Source: Methylomonas koyamae | GTDB lineage: Bacteria; Pseudomonadota; Gammaproteobacteria; Methylococcales; Methylomonadaceae | NCBI RefSeq assembly: GCF_006483455.1 | Contig: NZ_PPPU01000025.1 | Location: forward strand, 117,609-181,608 | Reading direction: 5' to 3' | Length of the DNA: 64,000 nt | Notes under the pieces: generated by a model | Seen by the model: the letters and a program-made list of their open reading frames with translations, nothing else | Database searches by the model: none | Told to the model about the DNA's origin: nothing | Program-made: the position numbers and the translations under genes | Part shown: in pieces, positions 17,398 through 25,864 of the stretch | Numbering within the stretch: the stretch's first letter is position 1 | How the letters are laid out: the number at the start of each line of letters is the position of its first letter

Positions 17398-17837
17398 TCA
17401 TTTTCTGGGTATTGAATGAGTGATATGCCGCGAATGCAGGGCTTTTGCGTTAGGTAACTGTTGAATGTTTGCGAAGTATGTAGTGGAAATTGCCTAACAC
17501 ATCGCACGGTATTTGGCAGGCGCCGCTCGAGAGATGCAATAACCGGAAGATAGCCGACCACACCGAGCGTTCTGCAGAGCTCGCCGCGAGTTTGGCGACG
17601 GCGGCCTTTGAAGCCCTGGAGTGAGTATTTAGTGTCGCTTGGAGGGGCGGAATCGACGTGAGGTTGTTCCTAGGGTGGTGGAACGAATTGGCAAAGCGGT
17701 ATTAAAACTATGTTAAATAACATATATATCGTTGACTTAGTCTGCTGATTCAGTCTCAGCTTGAATGCGGGCGGGATCGGCGGTAATGTGCCAAGCGAAA
17801 AAGCTCGTATCCCTTCCAACTATTCGGACATTAACTG
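17398..17837. promoter_or_regulatory. Divergent intergenic control region
   Basis: The 590 bases between the receptor start (17247) and the thioredoxin-like start (17838) hold no supported gene. They are AT-rich at both ends and contain the two GTTAAATAAC elements. No methanobactin-like or other small peptide precursor was seen on either strand. Confidence 0.55.
17710..17723 (+). promoter_or_regulatory. Candidate operator, thioredoxin side
   Basis: ATGTTAAATAACAT is a palindrome with 6-base arms and a 2-base centre, 115 bases upstream of the thioredoxin-like start. Its core GTTAAATAAC is repeated in mirrored orientation near the receptor gene. Confidence 0.5.
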
Positions 17838-18323
17838 ATGAAAAAACCTGTCCTGTTTTTTAGCTTGGCTATGGCTTGCTTGGCCGGTAGCGCCGAGGCC
17901 GATCAAACACCGATAAAACCCTTCATTCCCGGCAGTTACCAGCAAATTCTGGCGGCGAATGCCGGCAAGCCGCTGATGCTGGCGATCTGGTCGGTGGATT
18001 GCCCGTCGTGCCTGAAGGACATGGCGGCCATCAATCAATTGCACGACAAACACCCGGCGTTGAAGATCGTGATGCTGGCGGCCGATGAGGGGGATGCCTT
18101 GCCCGAGATTCAGCGGATCGTCGACACTCATAAGCTTGGCAGTATGGAAAATTGGGCTTTTAGCGGCGACAATCCGGAAAAATTACGCTATGAGATCGAT
18201 CCGGCTTGGTATGGAGAGTTGCCGAGGACTTATTTCTTTGATGCCGGACACCGGCGCGACGGTAAAAGCGGGGCGATGACGCTCGAAGAATTCGAGGCTC
18301 AGCTCGCCAAGATGAAAATCTGA
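17838..18323 (+). CDS. Exported thioredoxin-like protein (CPSC active site)
   Basis: A 161-residue periplasmic redoxin. Residues 1-21 form a signal peptide ending 'AGSAEA-DQ'. 'LMLAIWSVDCPSCLKDMAAINQ' supplies a CxxC pair (CPSC), followed by a TlpA/DsbE-like fold with cis-Pro in 'YGELPRTYFFD'. CPSC is unlike the CGPC of thioredoxin or CPHC of DsbA; TlpA/ResA-type proteins with variant pairs often serve metal-site or cytochrome thiols. It is transcribed away from the TonB receptor and probably shares its regulator. Function as a partner in metal uptake or cuproprotein assembly is inference. Confidence 0.82.
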   Translation: MKKPVLFFSLAMACLAGSAEADQTPIKPFIPGSYQQILAANAGKPLMLAIWSVDCPSCLKDMAAINQLHDKHPALKIVMLAADEGDALPEIQRIVDTHKLGSMENWAFSGDNPEKLRYEIDPAWYGELPRTYFFDAGHRRDGKSGAMTLEEFEAQLAKMKI

Positions 18324-18808
18324 AACAAGTTGCCGCCGCGTTTCGGCTTTGCTTAACCCAGTAACGATTCAGCCGGCCCTATTTCCACTGGCGTTCCGTT
18401 TTAGGCGTCGAAGCTTGGCGACGCCATTCGCTCGGCTCTGTGCCATCGTGGGCAACAGGTAGTGGTGTGGTTTCGGCTTCCGTGTGGCGGGTCTGAAGCG
18501 ACCAAACTCAAATCCTGCCGGTTCAAGGCCAGGGGAATGCCAGATGGATTGCGGGCCAAGCAACCGCAGCCCTCCATTCGGCTAGTCCGTCCGTCTGTCC
18601 GCTGATAAATTATGTTACTTTTATGTCGTGGCCGGTTATGCCGGTACGATAGGTTTCCATCTCGGAAACGAGAGCTAGCGCACGGCGGAAAACTTGGGTA
18701 ACGTTGGACATACCGGTATCATCCGGCCCAATTCGGCTGGCGCCAGATGACGGCGATTTCGCCTTGGTCAGGAAAGCGCATTCCATCTTCTTCGGTAAAT
18801 CGAATCAC
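18324..18808. promoter_or_regulatory. Gene-free region with structured leader candidate (18632-18719)
   Basis: No gene is supported here. Upstream of the HD-GYP gene, ATGCCGGTA (18638-18646) can pair with TACCGGTAT (18711-18719), one G-U included, enclosing a perfect hairpin GTTTCC-ATCTC-GGAAAC (18653-18669). CCGG at 18632 could alternatively pair with CCGG at 18641, giving competing folds. It does not match the cyclic-di-GMP-I riboswitch core that I know (GCAAAGCC-type block absent). Confidence 0.4.
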
Positions 18809-20134
18809 ATGCCTATAACAAATTGGTGGCCGTTCCGTCGCAACAAGAAAAAAACGGTACAGAGCACTGTCAACGTTTACGACGTTAACCAGCGGGTTTA
18901 TACGCCGGTGGCTCAGCTCAAGCTGGGCATGTATGTGATCGAATTGGACCGGCCCTGGCTGGACAGTCCGTTTTTGTTTCAGGGTTTCGAATTGCAAACC
19001 GAGGACGATATTCGCAAGGTGCGCGAGGTTTGCGAGTACGTGTATATCGACGTCACCAAGAGCCGTAAGAAAGTAGTCGAGTACAAAGGTGGGCAAGAAA
19101 ATCTATCCTTAGACAGCATCGCCGATTTCCCGCCGCCACCGCCGAAATTGAGCGTGTTCGAAAAGGAAATCGAACGGGCCGAATCGGTTTACCAGGAGAT
19201 GGGGGAGCTGGTTTCCGATTTTATGGAGCGTATCGCTCGCGGCGAGGGCGTCGATACTAAGGCCGCCAAGGCTGCCGTGGCCGAATGCGTGAACAGTATT
19301 TTGCATTCGCCGGATGCTTTTCTTTGGCTAAGCCAGCTGAAAAACCGGGACGAATATACCGCTCAACATAGTTTGAACGTCTGCGCTTTGTCCATTGTGT
19401 TGGGCCGGCACCTGAACTTTTCGGTGTCCAACCTGAATTTGGTAGGCTTGTGCGGCATGATGCACGATATGGGCAAGATGTTGATTCCGCTTGAGATTTT
19501 AAACAAGCCCGGCAAGTTGGATGAGGATGAAATGGAAATTATGCGTTCGCATACCTCGCTGGGTCACGAGTTGTTGAAATCGAGCTCGGATATGTATTTG
19601 GGCGCGATCGAAACGGCTTTAACCCATCACGAAACCCTGGACGGTAAAGGTTATCCGCGGCGGATCAAAGACAAAGGCATTTCGTTATTTACCCGGATGG
19701 TGACGATTGTCGATATGTACGATGCAATGACCAGCGACCGTGTCTATCAAAAGGGCCGGACTCACCTGGAGGCCACCAGCATCATGTCGAATTTGAGCGG
19801 CAGCCAGTTGGACGGTCGGCTGGTCGTCAAATTTATCGAAGCCTTGGGGGTTTATCCGCCGGGCAGTCTGGTGCAGATGACCAATGGCGCAATTGCGATT
19901 GTGGTCGAAGTCAACGAGCTGGCGCGCCTGAGGCCTAAGGTCATCATTTTGCTCGATTCGGAAGGGCAGCCGGTCGAAGAAAGAGTGGTCAATTTGGCCG
20001 AAATGGTACTCGACAAGCGCGGTAACGTGCTGACCATAAAAGGGATCGTTCGGCCGCAGGATTACGGTATCGACATCAGTAAATATTATCGGCAGGGCGT
20101 TTTGCAAAAGGGGTTTGCCCAAAGCCGAGCTTAA
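18809..20134 (+). CDS. HD-GYP cyclic-di-GMP phosphodiesterase with N-terminal DUF3391 (first of three)
   Basis: A 441-residue cytosolic protein. Residues 25-110 are a DUF3391-type domain (VAQLKLGMYVIELDRPWLDSPF, CEYVYIDVTKS). The HD-GYP domain (about 190-390) has 'EYTAQHSLNVC', MMHDMGKM, 'MRSHTSLGHELL', HHETLDGKGYP and 'VDMYDAMTSDRVYQKG', so all metal-ligand positions look intact. It should hydrolyse cyclic-di-GMP. An in-frame TTG at 18704 exists, but the ATG at 18809 fits the family's N-terminus better. It is strongly similar to the protein at 22416, so they are paralogues, separated by a cupin and a Wzz-like gene on the other strand. Confidence 0.92.
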   Translation: MPITNWWPFRRNKKKTVQSTVNVYDVNQRVYTPVAQLKLGMYVIELDRPWLDSPFLFQGFELQTEDDIRKVREVCEYVYIDVTKSRKKVVEYKGGQENLSLDSIADFPPPPPKLSVFEKEIERAESVYQEMGELVSDFMERIARGEGVDTKAAKAAVAECVNSILHSPDAFLWLSQLKNRDEYTAQHSLNVCALSIVLGRHLNFSVSNLNLVGLCGMMHDMGKMLIPLEILNKPGKLDEDEMEIMRSHTSLGHELLKSSSDMYLGAIETALTHHETLDGKGYPRRIKDKGISLFTRMVTIVDMYDAMTSDRVYQKGRTHLEATSIMSNLSGSQLDGRLVVKFIEALGVYPPGSLVQMTNGAIAIVVEVNELARLRPKVIILLDSEGQPVEERVVNLAEMVLDKRGNVLTIKGIVRPQDYGIDISKYYRQGVLQKGFAQSRA

Positions 20135-20215
20135 AATCGCCGAAACCGGCCCAAGCCTTATCCTGACTGGGTCGGCTTTTCGGCCACAAATTACCCAGGC
20201 GGGTTCGGCAAACAA

Positions 20216-20239
20216 AAAAGGCATCCGCAGATGCCTTTT
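20216..20239. terminator. Bidirectional terminator between HD-GYP and cupin genes
   Basis: AAAAGGCATC-CGCA-GATGCCTTTT, a perfect 10-base stem with A- and T-tracts, located between two convergent genes. Confidence 0.88.
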
Positions 20240-20265
20240 CGATCAGTGCCAGCCTGCGGCGGCAA

Positions 20266-20541
20266 TCAATCGTAGTGGTAATGTTTGCGTAGCGGTTTGA
20301 CGACTTCCCAATGGCTGTCGAGGCCGGCGTGAAACATGACCAAATCGCCCGGCAGAATGCGGACCGGCTCGCCGCCGGTCGGCGTGACGATGATTTCACC
20401 CTCCAGCACGTAGGCGGTTTCGGTCTCGTCGAAATCGATGGTGAAGGTAGAGATTTCTTTTTCCCAGATCGGCCAGCTTGCTACACCCAGTTCCTGCAAA
20501 CGCTCTTCGCTGGGGTTGTGCTCTACGGTAATGAGGCTCAT
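20266..20541 (-). CDS. Small single-domain cupin
   Basis: A 91-residue cupin of the EutQ/DUF861 type: 'ETAYVLEGEIIVTPTGGEPVRILPGDLVMFHAGLDSHWEV' has the first motif's Glu and Gly positions but replaces the usual metal-binding His pair, and the second motif keeps one His (DSHWEV). It probably binds a small ligand rather than acting as a metal enzyme. It is convergent with the HD-GYP gene and precedes the Wzz-like gene's end on the same strand; no functional link is evident. Confidence 0.8.
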   Translation of the reverse strand: MSLITVEHNPSEERLQELGVASWPIWEKEISTFTIDFDETETAYVLEGEIIVTPTGGEPVRILPGDLVMFHAGLDSHWEVVKPLRKHYHYD

Positions 20542-20603
20542 GAATTTCCTTTTGGCTTGAGTTTAACAAAAGCCGGATTCTAGCATTGATGCTGCGGTAG
20601 CGC

Positions 20604-22061
20604 CTAGGAATGGGACGGATCGTCGGGTAGAGGTTTCGGATCGTCCCAGCGCCTTAGTTTTTTGACTTGGTCGAACTCCACGTGGGGCGGGGCCGGATGT
20701 TCTGTCAGTTGAGGGTCGGCTTGGTGGTAGATTTGGTATTCGGTGACGCTGTTGATCGTCGCCAGCATCGGTTCCCTGTTCAGGTAATCGCGCAGCCAGA
20801 CGACCAATAACGCCAGCATCAGACTGGCGGCAGCGGCGATTGCGGCTTCCGCCGTGTAGTCTGGCCTGATCGGCGTTTCCGGTAACGAGGCCCAGTCGAC
20901 CACATCCAGCTGCGGATTACTTTGTCGCTGTTTTACTTCGATTTCGACCAGTCGTTGCCGAGTTTGCCTTTGCAGCTCTTCCACTTTGGCCAGCTGTTCC
21001 AACATTGCCTGATGCTGGGCAAAACGGTCGGTGTAAGCGGCTGCCTGTTGTTTATGCCGTTCCAGTTCCTGGCGCAGATTTTTCACAGCGGCTTGGGCCG
21101 CATTGTAATTATTCTCCGCCTCCTGTTCGGCGAAGCGGCTGGCCGATTGCTCCTTCTCGGCGATTTTTCGTTCCAGTTCGGCCAGTTGGATTTTAACCGT
21201 ACGTAGCGTCGGGTGAAAATCGATGTATTCGTCGGTGTATTGGCTGCGTTGGCGCTCCAGCGCTGCGCGTAAGGTTTCTGCTTGCGCCGTCAATACTGCC
21301 AGGGTTTGCGAATCGGTATCGGTCACCACGGCTTTGCCGGTCGCTAAAGCATCGCGGATCGCTTCGAGTCTGGCCTTGGCCTTGACTTCCTCTTCCTGGG
21401 CGTTGTTCAACGCGCCGTTTAGTCCTTGCAACCGGGCGTGGGCTTCGTTATCCGGGCTTTGCAGCGAAACGATGTCGTGTTCGCGGCGGAAGGTTTCAAC
21501 GCTCCGGCGCTGGTCTTGTACTTGCCGGTCCAGGCGCATCAGTTCGGCGTTGATGTCGACCGTGGCTTTATCGCTGATTTCGGCAATATATTCGCTGCGG
21601 ATTTGTTGGTAGGCCCTAATCCAGGTATTTAAGGCTTTTTGCAAAAAATGCGGTTCGTGGCCCTCGGCGCTGAGTTGTACCAGATTGGTATCCGCGATCG
21701 GGCTGACCTGAAATAAGGTTTTTAGTTGGTTGACCCCGACATGCGGCGAATTCTCCGTGCTATTCAGTACTGCCACGGTTTTATCCAGCACGTTTTGCCC
21801 CAGCAGTACCTGTTTTTGGATATTAACGTGTTCCAGATCAGCTACGGCGTGGGTTTGGTCTATATCGCTCGCCGCCGTGGTCAATACCAGCGCCTGGCTT
21901 TGATAGACGGCAGGTTGCAGAAACACATAGGATTCGGTCGCGGCTAAAGCCGGCAGCAGGACCAGAAAAAACAGGTGTCTGCGGCGCAAACGTTTCGGTG
22001 CCGGCTCGGGGCTGTAAAATTCGTCGGCGTCGACTTGGAAATCGTTGTGATTCAACAGCAT
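20604..22061 (-). CDS. Wzz/GumC-like polysaccharide chain-length and export protein
   Basis: A 485-residue inner membrane protein. The ATG at 22061 follows GGAGAG by 7 bases and is preferred over an upstream in-frame start. Helix 1 is at about 28-48 (LFFLVLLPALAATESYVF), a large periplasmic region follows with long coiled coil (about 180-380), then 'PETPIRPDYTAEAAIAAAASLMLALLVVWL' as helix 2 with the Pro-rich entry typical of Wzz proteins. A C-terminal cytoplasmic tail of about 65 residues has no tyrosine kinase domain. Role is control of exopolysaccharide polymer length or export. It lies between two HD-GYP genes, suggesting cyclic-di-GMP linked regulation. Confidence 0.82.
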   Translation of the reverse strand: MLLNHNDFQVDADEFYSPEPAPKRLRRRHLFFLVLLPALAATESYVFLQPAVYQSQALVLTTAASDIDQTHAVADLEHVNIQKQVLLGQNVLDKTVAVLNSTENSPHVGVNQLKTLFQVSPIADTNLVQLSAEGHEPHFLQKALNTWIRAYQQIRSEYIAEISDKATVDINAELMRLDRQVQDQRRSVETFRREHDIVSLQSPDNEAHARLQGLNGALNNAQEEEVKAKARLEAIRDALATGKAVVTDTDSQTLAVLTAQAETLRAALERQRSQYTDEYIDFHPTLRTVKIQLAELERKIAEKEQSASRFAEQEAENNYNAAQAAVKNLRQELERHKQQAAAYTDRFAQHQAMLEQLAKVEELQRQTRQRLVEIEVKQRQSNPQLDVVDWASLPETPIRPDYTAEAAIAAAASLMLALLVVWLRDYLNREPMLATINSVTEYQIYHQADPQLTEHPAPPHVEFDQVKKLRRWDDPKPLPDDPSHS

Positions 22062-22415
22062 AACGATTCTCTCCGGGAAAATGGCCGATCTGGCGCTATT
22101 CTTATTGTTCGTAAGCATGCGGCGACGACTGCCGAAATCGGTTTCGGCCTGAGGTTGCCGGCATGTTGGAAATGCAGTGTAAACCTTTATCCGAATCTGG
22201 CAATTGAATTATTACCGCCGGAAGTCCTTGGGTTCGCTTGGTGTGGCCTGACTGCATGCACTACCCGAATCTTCCGATTCTAACTGTGAATTGCCGCATA
22301 CTTGACGATGCAATTTTGCGGGATCGGCGTCGTATGACTATAGGGTTCGGCTGCTGACTGTATTAAGCTGTATCCATTGCTGAAATGTGTAAACGTGTTG
22401 GGATGTGTCGCAGGT
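22062..22415. promoter_or_regulatory. Divergent intergenic region between Wzz-like and second HD-GYP gene
   Basis: About 350 bases with no supported gene or recognisable structured RNA; it must contain the two divergent promoters, of which I cannot point to a convincing -35/-10 pair. Confidence 0.5.
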
Positions 22416-23639
22416 ATGAGTAGTAAAGACGACGGTGAGCTCAGAATTCATGTCTACGAATTGAGAGTCGGTATGTGCGTATGCCGATTGGAGGAGCCGC
22501 GGAAAGAATCGCCGTTCATGTTCGATCGTATCGTGATCGAAAGCCCAGCCGATATTAAGTTGATTCAGGATATTTGCGATTACGTCTATATCGACGTCAA
22601 ATGGCAAAAGTCGTCGGCCGGAGCAATTCCGACCCGAAACAGCGATTCGCTCAAGCACTTGAGTTTTGCCAGATCGTTCAACCAGACCGCAAATACGTTC
22701 AACCGAACCGGTAGTCTGATTAAAACGGTGCTGGATGACATCCGCTTCGGCAACCAGTTCAGCGTCAGCGCGGTGAAGCAGGCCGTGGCGGAAACGGTGG
22801 ATCAAGTTTTGGAGAATCCGGATGCCATGCTGTTGTTAACCCAGCTCAAGGATCAGGATCAATATACCGCTCAACATTCTATGAATGTCTGCGTGTTGTC
22901 GATATTGCTGGGGCGCGAGTTGAAGCTCTCGGTCCAGGAATTGAACAAACTCGGATTTTGCGGGTTGATGCACGATGTCGGCAAAATGCGAGTGCCGCTG
23001 GAAATTCTGAACAAACCCGGCAGGTTGGAAGACGATGAAATGGTCATCATGCGTCAGCATACGTTGCACGGACGCAATGTGCTGATGTCGGCGCGCAACG
23101 CCTATCCCGGCGCGGTGGATGTGGCCTATGCTCACCACGAGCATCTGGCGGGCACCGGCTATCCGCGCGGATTGGGAAAAGAAGCGCTATCGTTGTTCAC
23201 GCGCTTGGTGACGGTGGTCGATACTTACGACGCGATCACCAGCGACCGGGTTTACCAAAAAGGCAAACCGCATTTGGAGGCGCTGGGCATCTTGGTAAAA
23301 GGCATGAATCAGCACTACGAGGCCAATTTCGTTACTCAATTCATTAACTGCATCGGTTTTTACCCGCAAGGCAATTTAGCCGAGTTGAGTAACGGCGAAG
23401 TTGGCGTCATTGTCGAACAAAACCGAGCCGACCGGCTGAAGCCGAAGATTTTGCTGATTCAAGACGAGAACAAACAGCCAATCGCCGAGCACATCCTCGA
23501 TCTGGCGGTGACCGCTACCGACAAAAACGGTAAGCGTTACGGGATCAAACAAATTATGCGGCCGCAGGATTACGGGATCGACTTAAACCAATACTGCCGG
23601 GACGGTAAATTCAGCCAAGCGTATCCGGAAGTTTCCTGA
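22416..23639 (+). CDS. HD-GYP cyclic-di-GMP phosphodiesterase with DUF3391 (second of three)
   Basis: A 407-residue paralogue of the protein at 18809. DUF3391-type domain at 5-75 (IHVYELRVGMCVCRLEEPRKESPF). HD-GYP domain has 'QYTAQHSMNVC', LMHDVGKM, 'MRQHTLHGRNVL', HHEHLAGTGYP (an Ala replaces the first Asp of the usual HHExxDGxGYP) and 'VDTYDAITSDRVYQKG'. The C-terminal 'MRPQDYGIDLNQY' matches 'VRPQDYGIDISKY' in the first paralogue. The ATG at 22416 is chosen over an in-frame TTG at 22377 because the domain begins right after it. Probably active on cyclic-di-GMP. The third HD-GYP gene follows 43 bases later. Confidence 0.9.
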   Translation: MSSKDDGELRIHVYELRVGMCVCRLEEPRKESPFMFDRIVIESPADIKLIQDICDYVYIDVKWQKSSAGAIPTRNSDSLKHLSFARSFNQTANTFNRTGSLIKTVLDDIRFGNQFSVSAVKQAVAETVDQVLENPDAMLLLTQLKDQDQYTAQHSMNVCVLSILLGRELKLSVQELNKLGFCGLMHDVGKMRVPLEILNKPGRLEDDEMVIMRQHTLHGRNVLMSARNAYPGAVDVAYAHHEHLAGTGYPRGLGKEALSLFTRLVTVVDTYDAITSDRVYQKGKPHLEALGILVKGMNQHYEANFVTQFINCIGFYPQGNLAELSNGEVGVIVEQNRADRLKPKILLIQDENKQPIAEHILDLAVTATDKNGKRYGIKQIMRPQDYGIDLNQYCRDGKFSQAYPEVS

Positions 23640-23682
23640 AACCCGCTTGCGGCTGCACAACAGACCGTTTCGACTCTTTGCC

Positions 23683-24846
23683 ATGGTAAAAAAAATCGCC
23701 ACCAGCCAACTGCGTAAAGGCATGTATCTATGCGGTACCGACCGCAAATGGATAGACATTCCGTTTCTCACCACCAAGTTTTTAATCCGCTCTGACGCCG
23801 ACATCGATACCTTAAGGCAGTATTGCCGCGAAGTGTTCATCGATTTGGCGAAGGGGCTGGACGTAGCCGAGCCGGAACACGATTACACAACCCCGTCTGA
23901 CCGGTCGGCGCCGGCCGCGCCGGAACCGGGGCCGTTGCTGCAGTTCCGGAGCCGTTTCGAAACGGTGTTGGGCAGGATTCGCGCCGGCTCCGGCTTGGAT
24001 TTCGCCGCCGTCGAGGACATTGCCTGCGAAATTGTGTCTGTGCTGGATAGCGGCTGCATCTCGCTAAACCGGGTTGAAGGCTGGCACCAGAGTGGTGACA
24101 GGTTGGCGCACAAAGCGGTCAACGTCTGTTTTCTGGCCGCAGCTCTGGCACAGCGGCAGGCATTGGCGCCGGAGCTGGTGCGGCATACCGCAATCGGCGC
24201 GTTATTGCATGATCTCGGTTTGCTAAAGCTGCCCCAAGCCATCTTAGGCAAAGCCTCGCTGCTGACCGACGCGGAGCAGCTAGAAATTCGGCAACATCTA
24301 GCGACGGGATTGGCGCTGCTGGCGACGACGCCGGAGGTGCCAAGCACGGTGCTGGAGGTTGTCGGGGATCACCACGAACGGCCGGACGGTGCAGGCTATC
24401 CGCGCGGTTTGGCCGGCGGGCAAATCGGTTTGCCGGCCCGGCTGGTGGGTGCGGCATCGGTCTATGAAGCCCTGCTTAGCGATCGCGCCGACCGGCCTGC
24501 GCAAAGCAAAGTCGAAGCGCTCCGGTATCTGTATCAGGCGAGTCCGGCACAATTCGATGCCGTCGCGGTGGCCGGCTTGATCGAGGCCGTCACCGTCTAT
24601 CCGCCGGGATGTGTTGTCGAATTGTCCAATGGCGTGTTGGCGATGGTGGATGAGATGCCGGCTGATGATCCAGGCCGGCCGGCGTGCCGCGTCATTGCCG
24701 ACTCCAACAAACAGTTGCTGTTTCAGGAACAACGCATCGATTTGAGTCAAGCCGTCCATTCCAATATAGCCATAGCGCGGCTTCCGGCAACCGACGAGCC
24801 GTTTATCGAATTGCTCGCCAGCTTTGCGGCGATGGAGCGGCTTTAA
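23683..24846 (+). CDS. Divergent HD-GYP-domain protein (third of three), metal site altered
   Basis: A 387-residue protein with a DUF3391-like N-terminus (TSQLRKGMYLCGTDRKWIDIPF) and an HD-GYP domain. LLHDLGLL and HHERPDGAGYP are retained, but the conserved 'VDxYDAxTSDR' segment reads 'ASVYEALLSDR': the Asp expected to bind metal is Ser and the next Asp is Glu. The 'EYTAQH' region is also lost (DRLAHKAVNVC keeps only the His). Catalysis is therefore doubtful; it may be a cyclic-di-GMP sensor or a partner of the adjacent enzyme. The ATG at 23683 is used because the frame's earlier start is TTG. Its TAA overlaps the convergent waaC stop. Confidence 0.82.
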   Translation: MVKKIATSQLRKGMYLCGTDRKWIDIPFLTTKFLIRSDADIDTLRQYCREVFIDLAKGLDVAEPEHDYTTPSDRSAPAAPEPGPLLQFRSRFETVLGRIRAGSGLDFAAVEDIACEIVSVLDSGCISLNRVEGWHQSGDRLAHKAVNVCFLAAALAQRQALAPELVRHTAIGALLHDLGLLKLPQAILGKASLLTDAEQLEIRQHLATGLALLATTPEVPSTVLEVVGDHHERPDGAGYPRGLAGGQIGLPARLVGAASVYEALLSDRADRPAQSKVEALRYLYQASPAQFDAVAVAGLIEAVTVYPPGCVVELSNGVLAMVDEMPADDPGRPACRVIADSNKQLLFQEQRIDLSQAVHSNIAIARLPATDEPFIELLASFAAMERL

Positions 24847-25862
24847 CTTTCTGCCGCTTCGGCGGCAGGCTTTGGCAACAATTGTCTGGCCAAGGCCACG
24901 ATATCGGCTACCGGAATTTCGCCGATCGAAAAATCGTTTTTGTTCAGCTTGAACGGATCGACCACGGACGGGGATTTCAGCACTTGGTTGATTTCGGTCT
25001 GGTATACCCGGCTGACAGGTGTCGGGCCGAACAAGGTGATAGATGGTCGGTTCATGCCCCAGGCCATGTGGGTCGGGCCGGTGTCGTTGCCGATCACCAG
25101 ATCGGATTTGGCCACGACCGCTTTCAAGTCGTTGAGGTTCATCTGCGGCAACACCCGCGCCAGACTGCGTTCCGCCAGCCATTGCGCCATCCAGTGTTCC
25201 TTTTCGTTACCCCAGCAGATCAGAAAATTGGCTTCCACGCCGAAAATCACCTGCAGATATTTTTCCAGCGGATAATTGCGGCTGGGCCAGGTCGAGCCAA
25301 CCACCAGCAGGATATTGCTTTGTTGCTTGGAAAAATAGTCTTCCAGTCTGATTCGCGGCGGTCGAAAAAACAGAAAAGGCTGTTTTTCCAGGATGCGATC
25401 GGTCCCGACCTCCAGCCCGAGCGGCCGGGTCAGCACCGTCACATTGCGGTCTATGGTGTTGGCATCGTAAGGGCAGGCGACGGTCTGCGCGTAAAACCAG
25501 GCCGCCGATTTTTCGCGGATCGAATTGCGATCGAAGCCGGCGCAATTGGCGGCCAGCAGCCGGCTGACCAAGGCCGATTTGATCAAGCCCTGGGCGTCGA
25601 TTACCAGATCGTAGCCGTGCTTGGCATAACCGCGGACCTTGCCGATTTCGCCGAATATGCGCAGCTTATCGGTTTTCAAGGCCTTCAAATTCAGCGGCAG
25701 CACCTGATCGATATGCGGATTGTCTGCCAGCAGCCCGGCGAAACGTTCTTCGACGATCCAGTCGATTGTCAGATCCGGATAGGCGGCCTTGATGAACTGC
25801 AAGGCTACCATCGCATGCACAATGTCGCCCAATGCCGACAATTTGACGATCGCAATTCTCAT
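24843..25862 (-). CDS. waaC: LPS heptosyltransferase I
   Basis: A 339-residue glycosyltransferase family 9 protein that adds the first heptose to Kdo2-lipid A at the inner membrane's cytoplasmic face. It starts 'MRIAIVKLSALGDIVHAMVAL' as in WaaC, carries 'DAQGLIKSALVSRL' and the donor-binding 'VIGNDTGPTHMAWGMNRPSITLFGPT'. The ATG at 25862 lies 2 bases after the waaF stop codon, so it is coupled to waaF. Its stop overlaps that of the HD-GYP gene (shared TTAA). Confidence 0.92.
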   Translation of the reverse strand: MRIAIVKLSALGDIVHAMVALQFIKAAYPDLTIDWIVEERFAGLLADNPHIDQVLPLNLKALKTDKLRIFGEIGKVRGYAKHGYDLVIDAQGLIKSALVSRLLAANCAGFDRNSIREKSAAWFYAQTVACPYDANTIDRNVTVLTRPLGLEVGTDRILEKQPFLFFRPPRIRLEDYFSKQQSNILLVVGSTWPSRNYPLEKYLQVIFGVEANFLICWGNEKEHWMAQWLAERSLARVLPQMNLNDLKAVVAKSDLVIGNDTGPTHMAWGMNRPSITLFGPTPVSRVYQTEINQVLKSPSVVDPFKLNKNDFSIGEIPVADIVALARQLLPKPAAEAAES

Positions 25863-25864
25863 TG

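Noticed and set aside
17373..17561. Possible small peptide gene (62 codons) beside the TonB receptor, considered as a chelate precursor
   Set aside because: No repeated Cys-containing core as in methanobactin precursors, no export signal and no maturation genes nearby.
18632..18719. Cyclic-di-GMP-I (GEMM) riboswitch
   Set aside because: The characteristic conserved core blocks are absent; kept only as an unidentified structure candidate.
20266..20541. Cupin as a metal-dependent dioxygenase
   Set aside because: Only one of the expected His ligands is evident and the length is that of a minimal ligand-binding cupin.
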